A stretch of DNA of 64,000 nt from Bacteroidia bacterium (lineage in GTDB: Bacteria; Bacteroidota; Bacteroidia; Flavobacteriales; Flavobacteriaceae). Positions 50,591 to 59,360 of the stretch are shown in pieces (the first letter of the stretch is position 1; every line of letters begins with the position of its first letter). The notes under the pieces are model-generated. The model was not told the DNA's origin. It was given only the letters and a program-made list of their open reading frames with translations, and made no database searches. A program made the translations under genes and the position numbers. The DNA lies in contig JAUIJA010000010.1 of NCBI GenBank assembly GCA_030431055.1, forward strand, positions 1-64,000. Reading direction: 5' to 3'.

Positions 50591-50890
50591 TTAAATTAAC
50601 TCGGGAGGTGGTAATACAATAGTAAATGAAAATTTACATTCTAATTGTTCGTCTAATAAAACAAACTCTTTTTTAAATGAGGATTCGAAAAAGAAATTAG
50701 CTAAAATACTTTCATTTTCATAAACCATTTTAATTTCATTAAAACTCGAAATATTTTCTTCTTCTTCTGTTGTATTAAAAAAGTATGAAATATCTGCTCC
50801 TTTATCAACAATACTAACTAATGTAGGTAATGTTATAAAAGACAAAAATAAAACTAATACTATTTTAACAATTAATTTCATACTTGACAA
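50591..50890 (-). CDS. Hypothetical small membrane-anchored protein
   Basis: 99 aa, N-terminal TM segment. Confidence 0.5.
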   Translation of the reverse strand: MSSMKLIVKIVLVLFLSFITLPTLVSIVDKGADISYFFNTTEEEENISSFNEIKMVYENESILANFFFESSFKKEFVLLDEQLECKFSFTIVLPPPELI

Positions 50891-50929
50891 AAATACAAAA
50901 CTGTTTGTTTATTTAGACTCTAAATAGTA

Positions 50930-50962
50930 AAAAAAAACCTCAAAAAAATTGAGGTTTTTTTT
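50930..50962. terminator. Intrinsic terminator
   Basis: AAAAAAAACCTC-aaaaaaatt-GAGGTTTTTTTT. Confidence 0.7.
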
Positions 50963-50974
50963 ATATTGGTTTAA

Positions 50975-51454
50975 TTATAATTCTTCGTTTAACCAAGCTT
51001 TCATCATCCAAATTGTTTTTTCTTGCTCGGTTATGAAATCACTCATCATTGAATTTGTACCTTCATCTGAAATTTCTCCAGATGCATCTAAAATTTTTCT
51101 TTCAATTTGTAGTAAGCTCGATAATGAATTTACGACTAAATTGACAGCTTTTTCATCATTATTGATATTTTTTCCAACTTCTAATTGGTTTACTTCAATA
51201 TAATCTGCAAAAGTATGTAATGGTGTTCCTCCTAAAGTTAAAATACGCTCCGCTATTTCATCTATTTTAACTTGAGAATCATCATATAATTCTTCAAATT
51301 TCATATGCAATTCAAAAAATTTTCTACCTCTAATATTCCAGTGTAAACCTCTTAAATTCTGATAATAAACTTGAAAATTAGCTAACAATATATTTAAATC
51401 CTTTGTTAGTGATTTAGACTCTTCAATTGGTAATCCTAATGTATTAGTTTTCAT
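50975..51454 (-). CDS. dps: Dps family ferritin-like DNA-binding protein
   Basis: NFQVYYQNLRGLHWNIRGRKFFELHMKFEELYDDSQVKIDEIAERILTLGG. Confidence 0.94.
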   Translation of the reverse strand: MKTNTLGLPIEESKSLTKDLNILLANFQVYYQNLRGLHWNIRGRKFFELHMKFEELYDDSQVKIDEIAERILTLGGTPLHTFADYIEVNQLEVGKNINNDEKAVNLVVNSLSSLLQIERKILDASGEISDEGTNSMMSDFITEQEKTIWMMKAWLNEEL

Positions 51455-51535
51455 AATGTATGTTGTTATTTTTTTAAGTTATTCAAATTTACAAAATCTT
51501 AAGACAAGAATAGCATAAGCTAAATTGATAATTAT

Positions 51536-51543
51536 TATATTTG
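51536..51543 (+). promoter_or_regulatory. -7 box TATATTTG upstream of the oxyR-like gene
   Basis: TAnnTTTG consensus. Confidence 0.55.
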
Positions 51544-51559
51544 CATAAAATATCTCTAT

Positions 51560-52498
51560 ATGACAATTACACAACTTCACTATGTTTTAGCAGTTGCAGA
51601 ACATCAGAACTTTACATTAGCTGCCGAAAAATGCTTTGTAACACAACCAACACTTAGTATGCAAATACAAAAGTTAGAAGATGAACTAGGAATACAAATT
51701 TTTGATAGAAGTAAAAAACCTATTTCATTAACCGAAATTGGAAAAAAAATAGTTATTCAAGCACAAAACATTGTAAATGAAGCCGATAGAATTAAAGATA
51801 TTGTAGATCAACAAAAAGGATTTATAGGTGGAGAATTTAGAGTTGGAATTATTCCTACTATTACTCCTACTCTTTTACCTATGTTCTTGAATAATTTTAT
51901 TCATAAATATCCAAAAGTTAATTTAATTATCGAAGAATTAACAACAGAAGAAATTATAAGTAAACTAAAAAAAGGACATTTAGATTGTGCTATAGCAGCA
52001 ACTCCACTTGATGAAGAAAACATTAAAGAAGTAGTTTTATATTATGAGCCTTTTGTAGCTTATATTTCTGAAGATCATAAAAGCATCAATAAGAAAGAAA
52101 TTGAAATTGACGATTTAGACTTAGATCACATTTTACTTTTACAAGACGGACATTGCTTTAGAAATGGAATTATTAATCTTTGTAAAAACAATAAATATAT
52201 AGCAGATAGTCATTTTCAATTAGAAAGTGGAAGTTTTGAAACTTTAGTTAAATTAGTAGATGAAGGTTTAGGAACTACTCTATTACCCTACTTACATACT
52301 TTAAACTTGAACGAAAAAAGCAAGAAAAAACTGAAACCATTTAGCAATCCGAAACCAGCTCGTGAAGTTAGTTTATTGTATCCTAAAAACGAATTGAAAA
52401 TTCACATTATCGATGCACTTAGAAACACTATTAATGGCGTTGTAAAAGGAGCGATTGCTTTTCAAGATGTAGAAATTATCAGTCCGAAATTAAAGTAA
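51560..52498 (+). CDS. oxyR: LysR-family regulator, OxyR-like
   Basis: MTITQLHYVLAVAEHQNFTLAAEKCFVTQPTLSMQIQKLEDELG; two Cys in the effector domain (LDCAIAATP, DGHCFRNGIINLC); divergent from dps. Confidence 0.88.
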   Translation: MTITQLHYVLAVAEHQNFTLAAEKCFVTQPTLSMQIQKLEDELGIQIFDRSKKPISLTEIGKKIVIQAQNIVNEADRIKDIVDQQKGFIGGEFRVGIIPTITPTLLPMFLNNFIHKYPKVNLIIEELTTEEIISKLKKGHLDCAIAATPLDEENIKEVVLYYEPFVAYISEDHKSINKKEIEIDDLDLDHILLLQDGHCFRNGIINLCKNNKYIADSHFQLESGSFETLVKLVDEGLGTTLLPYLHTLNLNEKSKKKLKPFSNPKPAREVSLLYPKNELKIHIIDALRNTINGVVKGAIAFQDVEIISPKLK

Positions 52499-52500
52499 TA

Positions 52501-52529
52501 AAAAAAGGAGCTATTTCTAGCTCCTTTTA
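52501..52529. terminator. Intrinsic terminator
   Basis: AAAAAAGGAGCTATTTCTAGCTCCTTTT. Confidence 0.7.
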
Positions 52530-52536
52530 TTTTAGG

Positions 52537-52731
52537 TTAGTTAATATAAATCAAACATTGTTTTAATTCGGGTTTCTCTTTTGTAAATTGTAATAACCAT
52601 TCTGTTAATTGGTCAACTTCATAAGGCAATAATATTTTTAAAGCCTTTTCTAATTCTTTACAAAATAGATTGGGGTCGAAACTTACTCTTTCAAGTACAG
52701 ATTTTGTGTACGAATACATCGATCTTGCCAT
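52537..52731 (-). CDS. Hypothetical protein (64 aa)
   Basis: Intact ORF, plausible helical protein. Confidence 0.55.
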   Translation of the reverse strand: MARSMYSYTKSVLERVSFDPNLFCKELEKALKILLPYEVDQLTEWLLQFTKEKPELKQCLIYIN

Positions 52732-52847
52732 ACTTAGATAGATATAAAATTAAATTAAACATTATAAGAACGTGTTGTAAATATATAAAAAATAACGTTT
52801 ATTTTTTGAGGATATTACGACTAAAATGCTAATTATTTGTTAACAAT

Positions 52848-53510
52848 TTATTTACAAGCTCGTAACATTTCTCTTTTCCCAGGAGCACCTGGCAACTTTT
52901 CAACCTGAAAACCAGCACTTAACATTGCTTTTTTAATACTTGTTCGGCAAGCATAAGTAACTAAAATTCCATTCGGTAAAAGTGCACAAAACATTTTCTT
53001 AAAGATTTCTTCACTCCATAATTCGGGTTGAACAGGAAATCCGAAAGCATCAAAATAGATTAAATCATATTTTTCTACATCGTCAATATCTTGAAAAAAC
53101 TGTTTCCGTTTTGTTAATGTGAATGTTTCGTTTAATTGTTGTGTTTTTTCCCAACATGAGCTGTGAATTTCATCAAACACATCTTTATATTTATCAGCCT
53201 TTAATTGTTCAACATAATTGAGTTGGCCAACTTCTTCTTTTGAAATAGGATATGCTTCTACTCCAACGTAATCAATTTTTAAATTTCGTTTATGGCTTTC
53301 TAAAAAAGTTATAAAAGAATTCAAACCTGTTCCAAAACCAATTTCTAAAATAGAAACCTCAGAATTATCCTTAAAATTATTTAATCCGCTTTTAATAAAA
53401 ACATGATAGGCTTCCTGTATAGCACCGTGTTTGGAATGATAACTTTCATCCCAATCTTCAATATAAATGGTTGTAGATCCGTCGTTCGTTGTTACAATTT
53501 TTCTTTTCAC
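52848..53510 (-). CDS. mnmD: tRNA 5-methylaminomethyl-2-thiouridine methyltransferase MnmD
   Basis: TTIYIEDWDESYHSKHGAIQEAYHVFIKSGL, ILEIGFGTGLNSF, LIYFDAFGFPVQPELWSEEIF. Confidence 0.92.
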   Translation of the reverse strand: MKRKIVTTNDGSTTIYIEDWDESYHSKHGAIQEAYHVFIKSGLNNFKDNSEVSILEIGFGTGLNSFITFLESHKRNLKIDYVGVEAYPISKEEVGQLNYVEQLKADKYKDVFDEIHSSCWEKTQQLNETFTLTKRKQFFQDIDDVEKYDLIYFDAFGFPVQPELWSEEIFKKMFCALLPNGILVTYACRTSIKKAMLSAGFQVEKLPGAPGKREMLRACK

Positions 53511-53543
53511 AATTAAATTTTTGACCTAAGTTACTATTCAAAT

Positions 53544-53649
53544 CGTCAATTTGAGTGAAATTCCAAAGGAATTTTGTATCGAAAATAAGATTTGAAGAAT
53601 CTAAAATTGTTCTCGATAATATTTTCTAACGAAAATCACTCGAACTGAC
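53544..53649. repeat. ~106-bp repeat element, copy A, nested inverted repeats
   Basis: CGTCAATTTGAGTGAAATTC...TTGTTCTCGATAA...AAAATCACTCGAACTGAC; aligns with 59226-59330. Confidence 0.75.
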
Positions 53650-53650
53650 A

Positions 53651-53682
53651 AAAAAAAGTTTAAGATTGCTCTTAAACTTTTT
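53651..53682 (-). terminator. Terminator hairpin
   Basis: AAAAAAGTTTAAG-attgct-CTTAAACTTTTT. Confidence 0.6.
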
Positions 53683-53687
53683 CTGTA

Positions 53688-54149
53688 TTAGTTAATGTAT
53701 AATTTTTTAATCTTCGGAATTGGTCCGCCACATTTTACTTCGTGACATCTTATACAAGCATCAATTCCATTGTTAAAATGCTCTTTTGCATTTTCAGGAT
53801 CTTTATAAATTAATTCTTGAGCTTCTATAAATTTCTTGGCTTGTGTATTAAAAAATTCATCTTTATCAGTTTCATCAGTTAAAACTGCTTCATGAATTCT
53901 CGTAAAATGTTGTGGAAATTTACCAATTGTATCGCCTTTCAAAATTCTGTCTTTTAAACGCTCATTATCAACATACATTTGCTCCATTAGCGCAGCCATT
54001 TCACTCATTTCATACATTTCAAAACCATCATCATTTGTTTTAGTTTCAGATGTACAAGCTTCTTTATCTTCGGCTTTAGCTTCTTCTTTTTTATCTTGAC
54101 AAGAAACTAAAACAATAGCAGAAAAAATTAGATATAAAAACCTTTTCAT
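53688..54149 (-). CDS. Lipoprotein with single c-type heme motif (CIRCH)
   Basis: Lipobox IVLVSCQD; C-terminal ACIRCHEVKCGG. Confidence 0.75.
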   Translation of the reverse strand: MKRFLYLIFSAIVLVSCQDKKEEAKAEDKEACTSETKTNDDGFEMYEMSEMAALMEQMYVDNERLKDRILKGDTIGKFPQHFTRIHEAVLTDETDKDEFFNTQAKKFIEAQELIYKDPENAKEHFNNGIDACIRCHEVKCGGPIPKIKKLYIN

Positions 54150-54658
54150 TATTGTTTTGCAATTAAAACACCATCAGCCATAAATGAATACGTAACTTGT
54201 GGCTCAGTAATACTATCGATTGCTTCTTGAGATTTTCCTTCGTCTTTAGCATAATGCTTTAGCTCATCTACAGAAATAACACTTACAAATGCTTTACCAT
54301 TTACAATTGCTTCTTTTTCTTGAGCATTTTTAGGAACGAAAAATCCGTAATCTTTGAATTTTACAAATGCTTGTTCATCTTCTTCAAGACCTAAAGTCAT
54401 CCAACAACCTTTCTTTTGACAAACTTCGTCGATAGAAGATTTAAACTTAACGTTTAAAGTATCACCTTCTTTTAAATCTTTAAATTTTGCCATCATTTCA
54501 GCAGAAGAAATTGCTTCGTCTTGAGAAATTGAATCTCCAAAAACAGCATACTCTACAACATTTTCTACTACTTCATTTGTTTCAACTTCTTGTTTTGTTT
54601 CTTCTTTACAGCTTGCTAAAACAGCAACTGCAGCTAACGTAAGTACAATATTTTTCAT
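54149..54658 (-). CDS. DUF4920-like lipoprotein
   Basis: Lipobox AVLASCKE; YAVFGDSISQDEAISSAEMMAKFKDLKEGDTLNVKFKSSIDEVCQKKGCWMTL. Confidence 0.8.
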   Translation of the reverse strand: MKNIVLTLAAVAVLASCKEETKQEVETNEVVENVVEYAVFGDSISQDEAISSAEMMAKFKDLKEGDTLNVKFKSSIDEVCQKKGCWMTLGLEEDEQAFVKFKDYGFFVPKNAQEKEAIVNGKAFVSVISVDELKHYAKDEGKSQEAIDSITEPQVTYSFMADGVLIAKQ

Positions 54659-54778
54659 TTTTTTCTTTAATAAATTTCAACAAAAATAAGCTAATTCTTT
54701 AAAAATCACTCATTAAAAAGTTAATAATCTCTTAAATTAAAATACAATAATTACCAAAAAAGTAGTCAGTTTTTTTGT

Positions 54779-54786
54779 TACTTTTG
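54779..54786 (+). promoter_or_regulatory. -7 box TACTTTTG upstream of ilvE
   Basis: TAnnTTTG consensus. Confidence 0.5.
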
Positions 54787-54859
54787 CAAAAGAATACAAA
54801 ATTATAGGTTTCAGTTAAAACTTCTCAAAATCTATAGTCAACTTAGACATCTTATCCTT

Positions 54860-55927
54860 ATGGAAATTAAAACTTTAAAAAACATCGGCATTACTTTGTC
54901 GCCAACTTCAAAAATTAACGAAGTAGATTTTAACAATATATCTTTTGGCACAACTTTTACAGACCACATGCTGGTTTGTGAATTTGCAAATGGCGAATGG
55001 TTACAGCCTGAAATTACGCCTTATGCACCTTTTATGATGGATCCATCGGCAAAAGTTTTTCACTATGGTCAAGCTATTTTTGAAGGAATGAAAGCTTACA
55101 AAGATGAGCAAGACGATGTTTGGTTATTTCGTCCAGATGAAAACTATCATAGATTTAATAAAAGTGCTGCACGATTATGTATGCCAGAAGTTCCTGAAGA
55201 CATTTTCTTAGGTGGCTTAAAAAAACTATTGGAAATTGAGAAAAACTGGGTAAAAAAAGATAACGGAAGTTCGCTTTACATTCGTCCTTTTATGTTTGCT
55301 TCAGGAAAAGGTGTTGTTGCTGCTCCAGGACAATATTATAAATTCATGATAATTCTTTCGCCAGCTAAGGCTTACTATTCTGGTGAAGTTAAAGTACTAA
55401 TTGCAGAACATTACAGTAGAGCGGCAAATGGCGGAATTGGTGCTGCTAAAGCTGCTGGAAACTATGCTGCACAGTTTTATCCAACGAAATTGGCCAATGA
55501 AAAAGGTTACCAACAAGTAATTTGGACTGATGATGCTACGCATACCAAATTAGAAGAAGCAGGAACAATGAACCTTTTCTTTAGAATTAACGATACTTTA
55601 TATACTGCACCTACTAGCGAGCGTATTCTTGACGGAATTACACGTAAAAGTTTAATTGACTTAGCAAAACGCGAAAATATTAAAGTTGAAGTTCGTTCAG
55701 TTTTAGTAGATGAATTAATTGAAGCTTCTAAAAATGGAAGTTTGAAAGAAATTTTTGGAGCTGGAACTGCCGCAGTTGTTAACCCAATTGTAGGTTTTGG
55801 TTACAAAGATGAATATTATGAATTACCAAAACTTGACAACTCATTTGCGTTAGATTTAAAAGCAAAACTAACGAACATACAATACAAAAAAGCGGAAGAT
55901 ACTTTCGGCTGGACAGTTAAAGTTTAG
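54860..55927 (+). CDS. ilvE: Branched-chain amino acid aminotransferase
   Basis: HYGQAIFEGMKAYKDEQDDVWLFRPDEN, GIGAAKAAGNYAAQF, EEAGTMNLFFR. Confidence 0.96.
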   Translation: MEIKTLKNIGITLSPTSKINEVDFNNISFGTTFTDHMLVCEFANGEWLQPEITPYAPFMMDPSAKVFHYGQAIFEGMKAYKDEQDDVWLFRPDENYHRFNKSAARLCMPEVPEDIFLGGLKKLLEIEKNWVKKDNGSSLYIRPFMFASGKGVVAAPGQYYKFMIILSPAKAYYSGEVKVLIAEHYSRAANGGIGAAKAAGNYAAQFYPTKLANEKGYQQVIWTDDATHTKLEEAGTMNLFFRINDTLYTAPTSERILDGITRKSLIDLAKRENIKVEVRSVLVDELIEASKNGSLKEIFGAGTAAVVNPIVGFGYKDEYYELPKLDNSFALDLKAKLTNIQYKKAEDTFGWTVKV

Positions 55928-55955
55928 TTTACAGTTTTAGTTACAGTAAACAGTT

Positions 55956-55984
55956 AAAAGGTTCCCAATTGGGAACCTTTTTTT
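55956..55984 (+). terminator. Intrinsic terminator after ilvE
   Basis: AAAAGGTTCCCAATTGGGAACCTTTTTTT. Confidence 0.75.
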
Positions 55985-56161
55985 GTTATATTTTTTGTTA
56001 ACTATAAAATATGTTGTGAAAATTTATTAGATTTGAAAAGAATAAAACCTCACTTTTATGCGACCATTCATCCAATTTGGAATAAAAGTGGTAGAAAATA
56101 TTAGATTGTAGATAATTTTATAACAAACAAAACGCAAATTATTCATTTAAAACGTTCTCGC

Positions 56162-57781
56162 ATGAAACAAAAACTCAGGAAAATTAAAATCCTTTTTCTG
56201 CTCACAATTTTAAGTTTTGTGGGCTGTCAACCCGAAGAAGAAGTTGTCGAACAAAATAATTATCAAAATTCTTTCACAATTGAAAGAATTTCCGAAAATG
56301 AGTTTAAGAAAAAAGCTCCCAAAGCTTTCGGTAAAATGGAACTTCTTAAACAAAATTCTTCAAATAACACACATCAAAGAACAGTTAACATCAATAATGA
56401 GTTTAGTGTGGATACTGATGAAATTGTTCAAATAACAAAAGAAAATAAAGTTTCTTATACATTACCTATTTATAGAACTATCGAGAATGGATTAGTCGAA
56501 AATTTAGTTTTATCATTACAAAACGACAATTCTTTTTCTGCTAAAATTATTACTTATAATTTATCACAATCTGAAAAAGAACTTTTACAAAACGGTATAT
56601 TTGTTGATGTAAACAATAAAATGCAAGTACAAAATTTAGATAACGCTAATTCTATTGCTAGTGAGATTTTTGCTAGAAATTCATCGGATTGTTTTGAGGT
56701 ACAAACCGAATATGAAATGTGTTGTCATAATGTACACAGTACTTTAGATATTCAAAATGGTGAACGTTGCCAGTGCCCAAATCCTCCTACAGGATATACA
56801 TATACTATTACAGCAGTAACTTGTGAAGATGATAACGGTGGTGGTTCAAACCCTGTAGACTCAGATCCAACCGATTATACAGCGCCAGGTGATGACACTT
56901 CCTATGGTGGAGATGGAGATGGCTCAACTGGTTCCGGAACACCTAATGACGAAGAAAGTACTAATAACGAGAACGAGCCTGTTGATAATCTTGGTGAAGA
57001 AGATTTAACTTTACCTATTGTTAAAAATCCAACTCCTCCTACTCCTTGTGATGAATTGAATAAATTAACAAAAAATCCAAATTATCCTACTCATCCATTT
57101 ATGGATTCTAATGATAAAAGAATAAGAACTGCCATTATAAACATGAGTGATGAGTTATCTACTTCAAGTGAAGCAGGTTATGCTTTTTATAACCAAGGAA
57201 ATTATCCTGAATATGGACCTTACGCTAATTATACCCAACCTTCTGGTAATAATCATGTTTACTTTCCAAATAGGACATACCAATTTGGTACTATACATAC
57301 TCATCCTACTGTTGGTCATATTCCAATGTTTTCACATGATGATATTTATTCATTATTAAGTATAGCAGAATATTACAACTCTGGTCCTTTAGCAGTCTAT
57401 AATACTAGTGGAAACGATTTGTTTGTTTGCATAATGGTAGTGGAAATTGGCACATCAACATATACATATGCCATTAAAATTGATGACATTACTAAACTAC
57501 AAGCTTTAAATAACATACATCCAAATGGTAATGGAACAGATACGACTTGGGATGATTTTGGTGAGAATTTGAAAGAGTATTATGTAAATAGAGCTGATGG
57601 AGCCAATGGAAGTCCAAGTCAATATGAAAAAACATTTTTACAGTTTATACAAGATCAAGATTTAGGTGTATCTTTATATGAAATGGAACAAACGGGTTTT
57701 GGAACACCTAACGTACAAGAAAACTGGACAAAATTAGAATTAGACGGTAATGATCCACCAAAAGAAATACCTTGCAACTAA
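56162..57781 (+). CDS. Lipoprotein with C-terminal JAMM/Mov34-like domain (putative)
   Basis: Lipobox LSFVGCQP; low-complexity D/G/S/T linker; FGTIHTHPTVGHIPMFSHDDIYSLLSIAEYY. Confidence 0.65.
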   Translation: MKQKLRKIKILFLLTILSFVGCQPEEEVVEQNNYQNSFTIERISENEFKKKAPKAFGKMELLKQNSSNNTHQRTVNINNEFSVDTDEIVQITKENKVSYTLPIYRTIENGLVENLVLSLQNDNSFSAKIITYNLSQSEKELLQNGIFVDVNNKMQVQNLDNANSIASEIFARNSSDCFEVQTEYEMCCHNVHSTLDIQNGERCQCPNPPTGYTYTITAVTCEDDNGGGSNPVDSDPTDYTAPGDDTSYGGDGDGSTGSGTPNDEESTNNENEPVDNLGEEDLTLPIVKNPTPPTPCDELNKLTKNPNYPTHPFMDSNDKRIRTAIINMSDELSTSSEAGYAFYNQGNYPEYGPYANYTQPSGNNHVYFPNRTYQFGTIHTHPTVGHIPMFSHDDIYSLLSIAEYYNSGPLAVYNTSGNDLFVCIMVVEIGTSTYTYAIKIDDITKLQALNNIHPNGNGTDTTWDDFGENLKEYYVNRADGANGSPSQYEKTFLQFIQDQDLGVSLYEMEQTGFGTPNVQENWTKLELDGNDPPKEIPCN

Positions 57782-57794
57782 AAAAAATAAAATT

Positions 57795-58397
57795 ATGAAA
57801 AAAACACTTTTAATAATAATGTCTATTATATTTACAATTTCATGTAAAGGGCAAACAGTTTCTCTAACAACTCCTAGATATGAAGTGTCTCAAGGTGCTT
57901 ATTTTAAAGATTTAGACAATGATATGAATAAATTTGTAGGGACTTGGCAATATATTAATGGGAACCATACTTTAACAATAGTTCTTCAAAAGAAAACGTA
58001 TGTTTATAATGGGAAATATTATGAAGATTTACTTGTTGGAGAATACCGTTATGAAAGTAATGGAGTTGAAATAGTAAATACACTTTCTAATTTAATTAAT
58101 CCAGAGATTATAGGTAGAGAGCATGAAATTTCAGGAAGATTTATTCAACCTCATAATATGTATCCTATTTGTAATGATTGTTATCCAGATGAAAAGAGAT
58201 TTATGTTAAATTTTCATGATTCGGAGCGTAATTATTTATCATTATCAATGGTTTTACGATATCTACCTCAAAATACTGGAGAGCCAGAAAAGATGACAGC
58301 TACATTAATTTCAAATCATGGTGTTATGATACCAAATGAAAACTCACCTACAGAGCCTCGGATACCTTATGGGGAGTACTTAATGATTAAACAATAA
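57795..58397 (+). CDS. Small lipoprotein (DUF6705-like)
   Basis: MKKTLLIIMSIIFTISCKGQ; GTWQYINGNHTLTIVLQKK; start moved from 57750. Confidence 0.65.
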   Translation: MKKTLLIIMSIIFTISCKGQTVSLTTPRYEVSQGAYFKDLDNDMNKFVGTWQYINGNHTLTIVLQKKTYVYNGKYYEDLLVGEYRYESNGVEIVNTLSNLINPEIIGREHEISGRFIQPHNMYPICNDCYPDEKRFMLNFHDSERNYLSLSMVLRYLPQNTGEPEKMTATLISNHGVMIPNENSPTEPRIPYGEYLMIKQ

Positions 58398-58427
58398 AAA
58401 CTACTTGTAACACTGTATATATTCAAT

Positions 58428-58465
58428 AGCGACTTTTGTATCAACATAAAAGTCGCTTTGTTTTT
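58428..58465 (+). terminator. Intrinsic terminator
   Basis: AGCGACTTTTG...CATAAAAGTCGCT then T-rich. Confidence 0.65.
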
Positions 58466-58541
58466 GTAAAGTTTTGTTTAAAAGGAAACTTTAGAAATGA
58501 TAAATTAAAAAAAACGAAAGTGTGCTCTATGATAAAAAACC

Positions 58542-58574
58542 AAAAAGCGCAAAAATTATTTTTGCGCTTTTTTT
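58542..58574. terminator. Terminator hairpin
   Basis: AAAAAGCGCAAAAATTATTTTTGCGCTTTTT. Confidence 0.7.
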
Positions 58575-58957
58575 TACTTCAAAATCTCTTCAAAATTCGG
58601 TTTAAAGTAATTTGGTCCTTTCATTACTTTGCCATCTTCGCGGTAAATAGGCTTTCCGTCTTGGCCTAGTTTACTCATATTTGAGCGTTGGATTTCATCA
58701 AAAACTTCTTCAATTTTGTATTGCATACCATGTTCTAAAATGGTTCCGCATAAAATATATAACATATCGCCCAATGCATCGGCAACTTCGGTTAAATCGT
58801 TATTTTTTGCCGCTTCTAAATATTCTTCGTTTTCCTCTTTCATTAAGTTAAAACGCAACATATTTATACGTTCGCCTAAATCGCCAACTGGTAAATGTTT
58901 TACGCCTAAACCAAACGATTCGTGAAATTGTTGTACGGCTTTTATTTGTTTCTCCAT
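58574..58957 (-). CDS. MazG-like nucleotide pyrophosphohydrolase family protein
   Basis: MKEENEEYLEAAKNNDLTEVADALGDMLYILCGTILEHG (EExxE...ExxD). Confidence 0.88.
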   Translation of the reverse strand: MEKQIKAVQQFHESFGLGVKHLPVGDLGERINMLRFNLMKEENEEYLEAAKNNDLTEVADALGDMLYILCGTILEHGMQYKIEEVFDEIQRSNMSKLGQDGKPIYREDGKVMKGPNYFKPNFEEILK

Positions 58958-59030
58958 AATGCAAAATTTATTTATTTAAAAATACCGCAAATACATAAGC
59001 AATACTTACTTTTGTAAAAAATTTATCACT

Positions 59031-59219
59031 ATGTTTTCAACAGGTCAATTATACTTTACGCTTTTCTTTGTAGTAGCTTTTATTGCTACGATGATTGTAG
59101 TTTATAGAAAAGATTTAAAGGAAATGAAAACACAATATAAAGGAACGTATTGGATATTAATAGGTTTCATCACTTTTATTCTTTTACTTATGGTGATAAA
59201 AACTTTCTTGAAAGATTAA
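59031..59219 (+). CDS. Small two-TM membrane protein
   Basis: 62 aa with two TM segments; -7 box TACTTTTG at 59007-59014. Confidence 0.65.
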   Translation: MFSTGQLYFTLFFVVAFIATMIVVYRKDLKEMKTQYKGTYWILIGFITFILLLMVIKTFLKD

Positions 59220-59225
59220 TTCAAT

Positions 59226-59330
59226 CGTCAGTTCGAGTGAAATTCTGTAAGAATTTTATAACGAGAACTTATTAAATATTAAATTTTCCTTGTTCTCGAT
59301 ATATTTTTATAAAAATTACTCGAACTGACG
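59226..59330. repeat. ~105-bp repeat element, copy B, nested inverted repeats
   Basis: Ends CGTCAGTTCGAGT...ACTCGAACTGACG (13 bp perfect); inner AACGAGAAC...GTTCTCGAT. Confidence 0.8.
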
Positions 59331-59360
59331 GAAAATAAAGTTTAACGATCAAATAAAAAT

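Noticed and set aside
54787-54859. Possible attenuator or riboswitch upstream of ilvE
   Set aside because: Only a weak ATAGGTTT/AAATCTAT pairing, no leader peptide rich in branched-chain residues and no terminator in the leader.
56860-57010. Possible tandem repeat in the D/G/S/T-rich part of the JAMM-like lipoprotein
   Set aside because: Low-complexity linker without a consistent repeat period.
58436-58669. 77-aa ORF covering the terminators at 58428-58574
   Set aside because: Runs through two terminator hairpins and into the 3' end of the MazG-like gene; unlikely to be coding.
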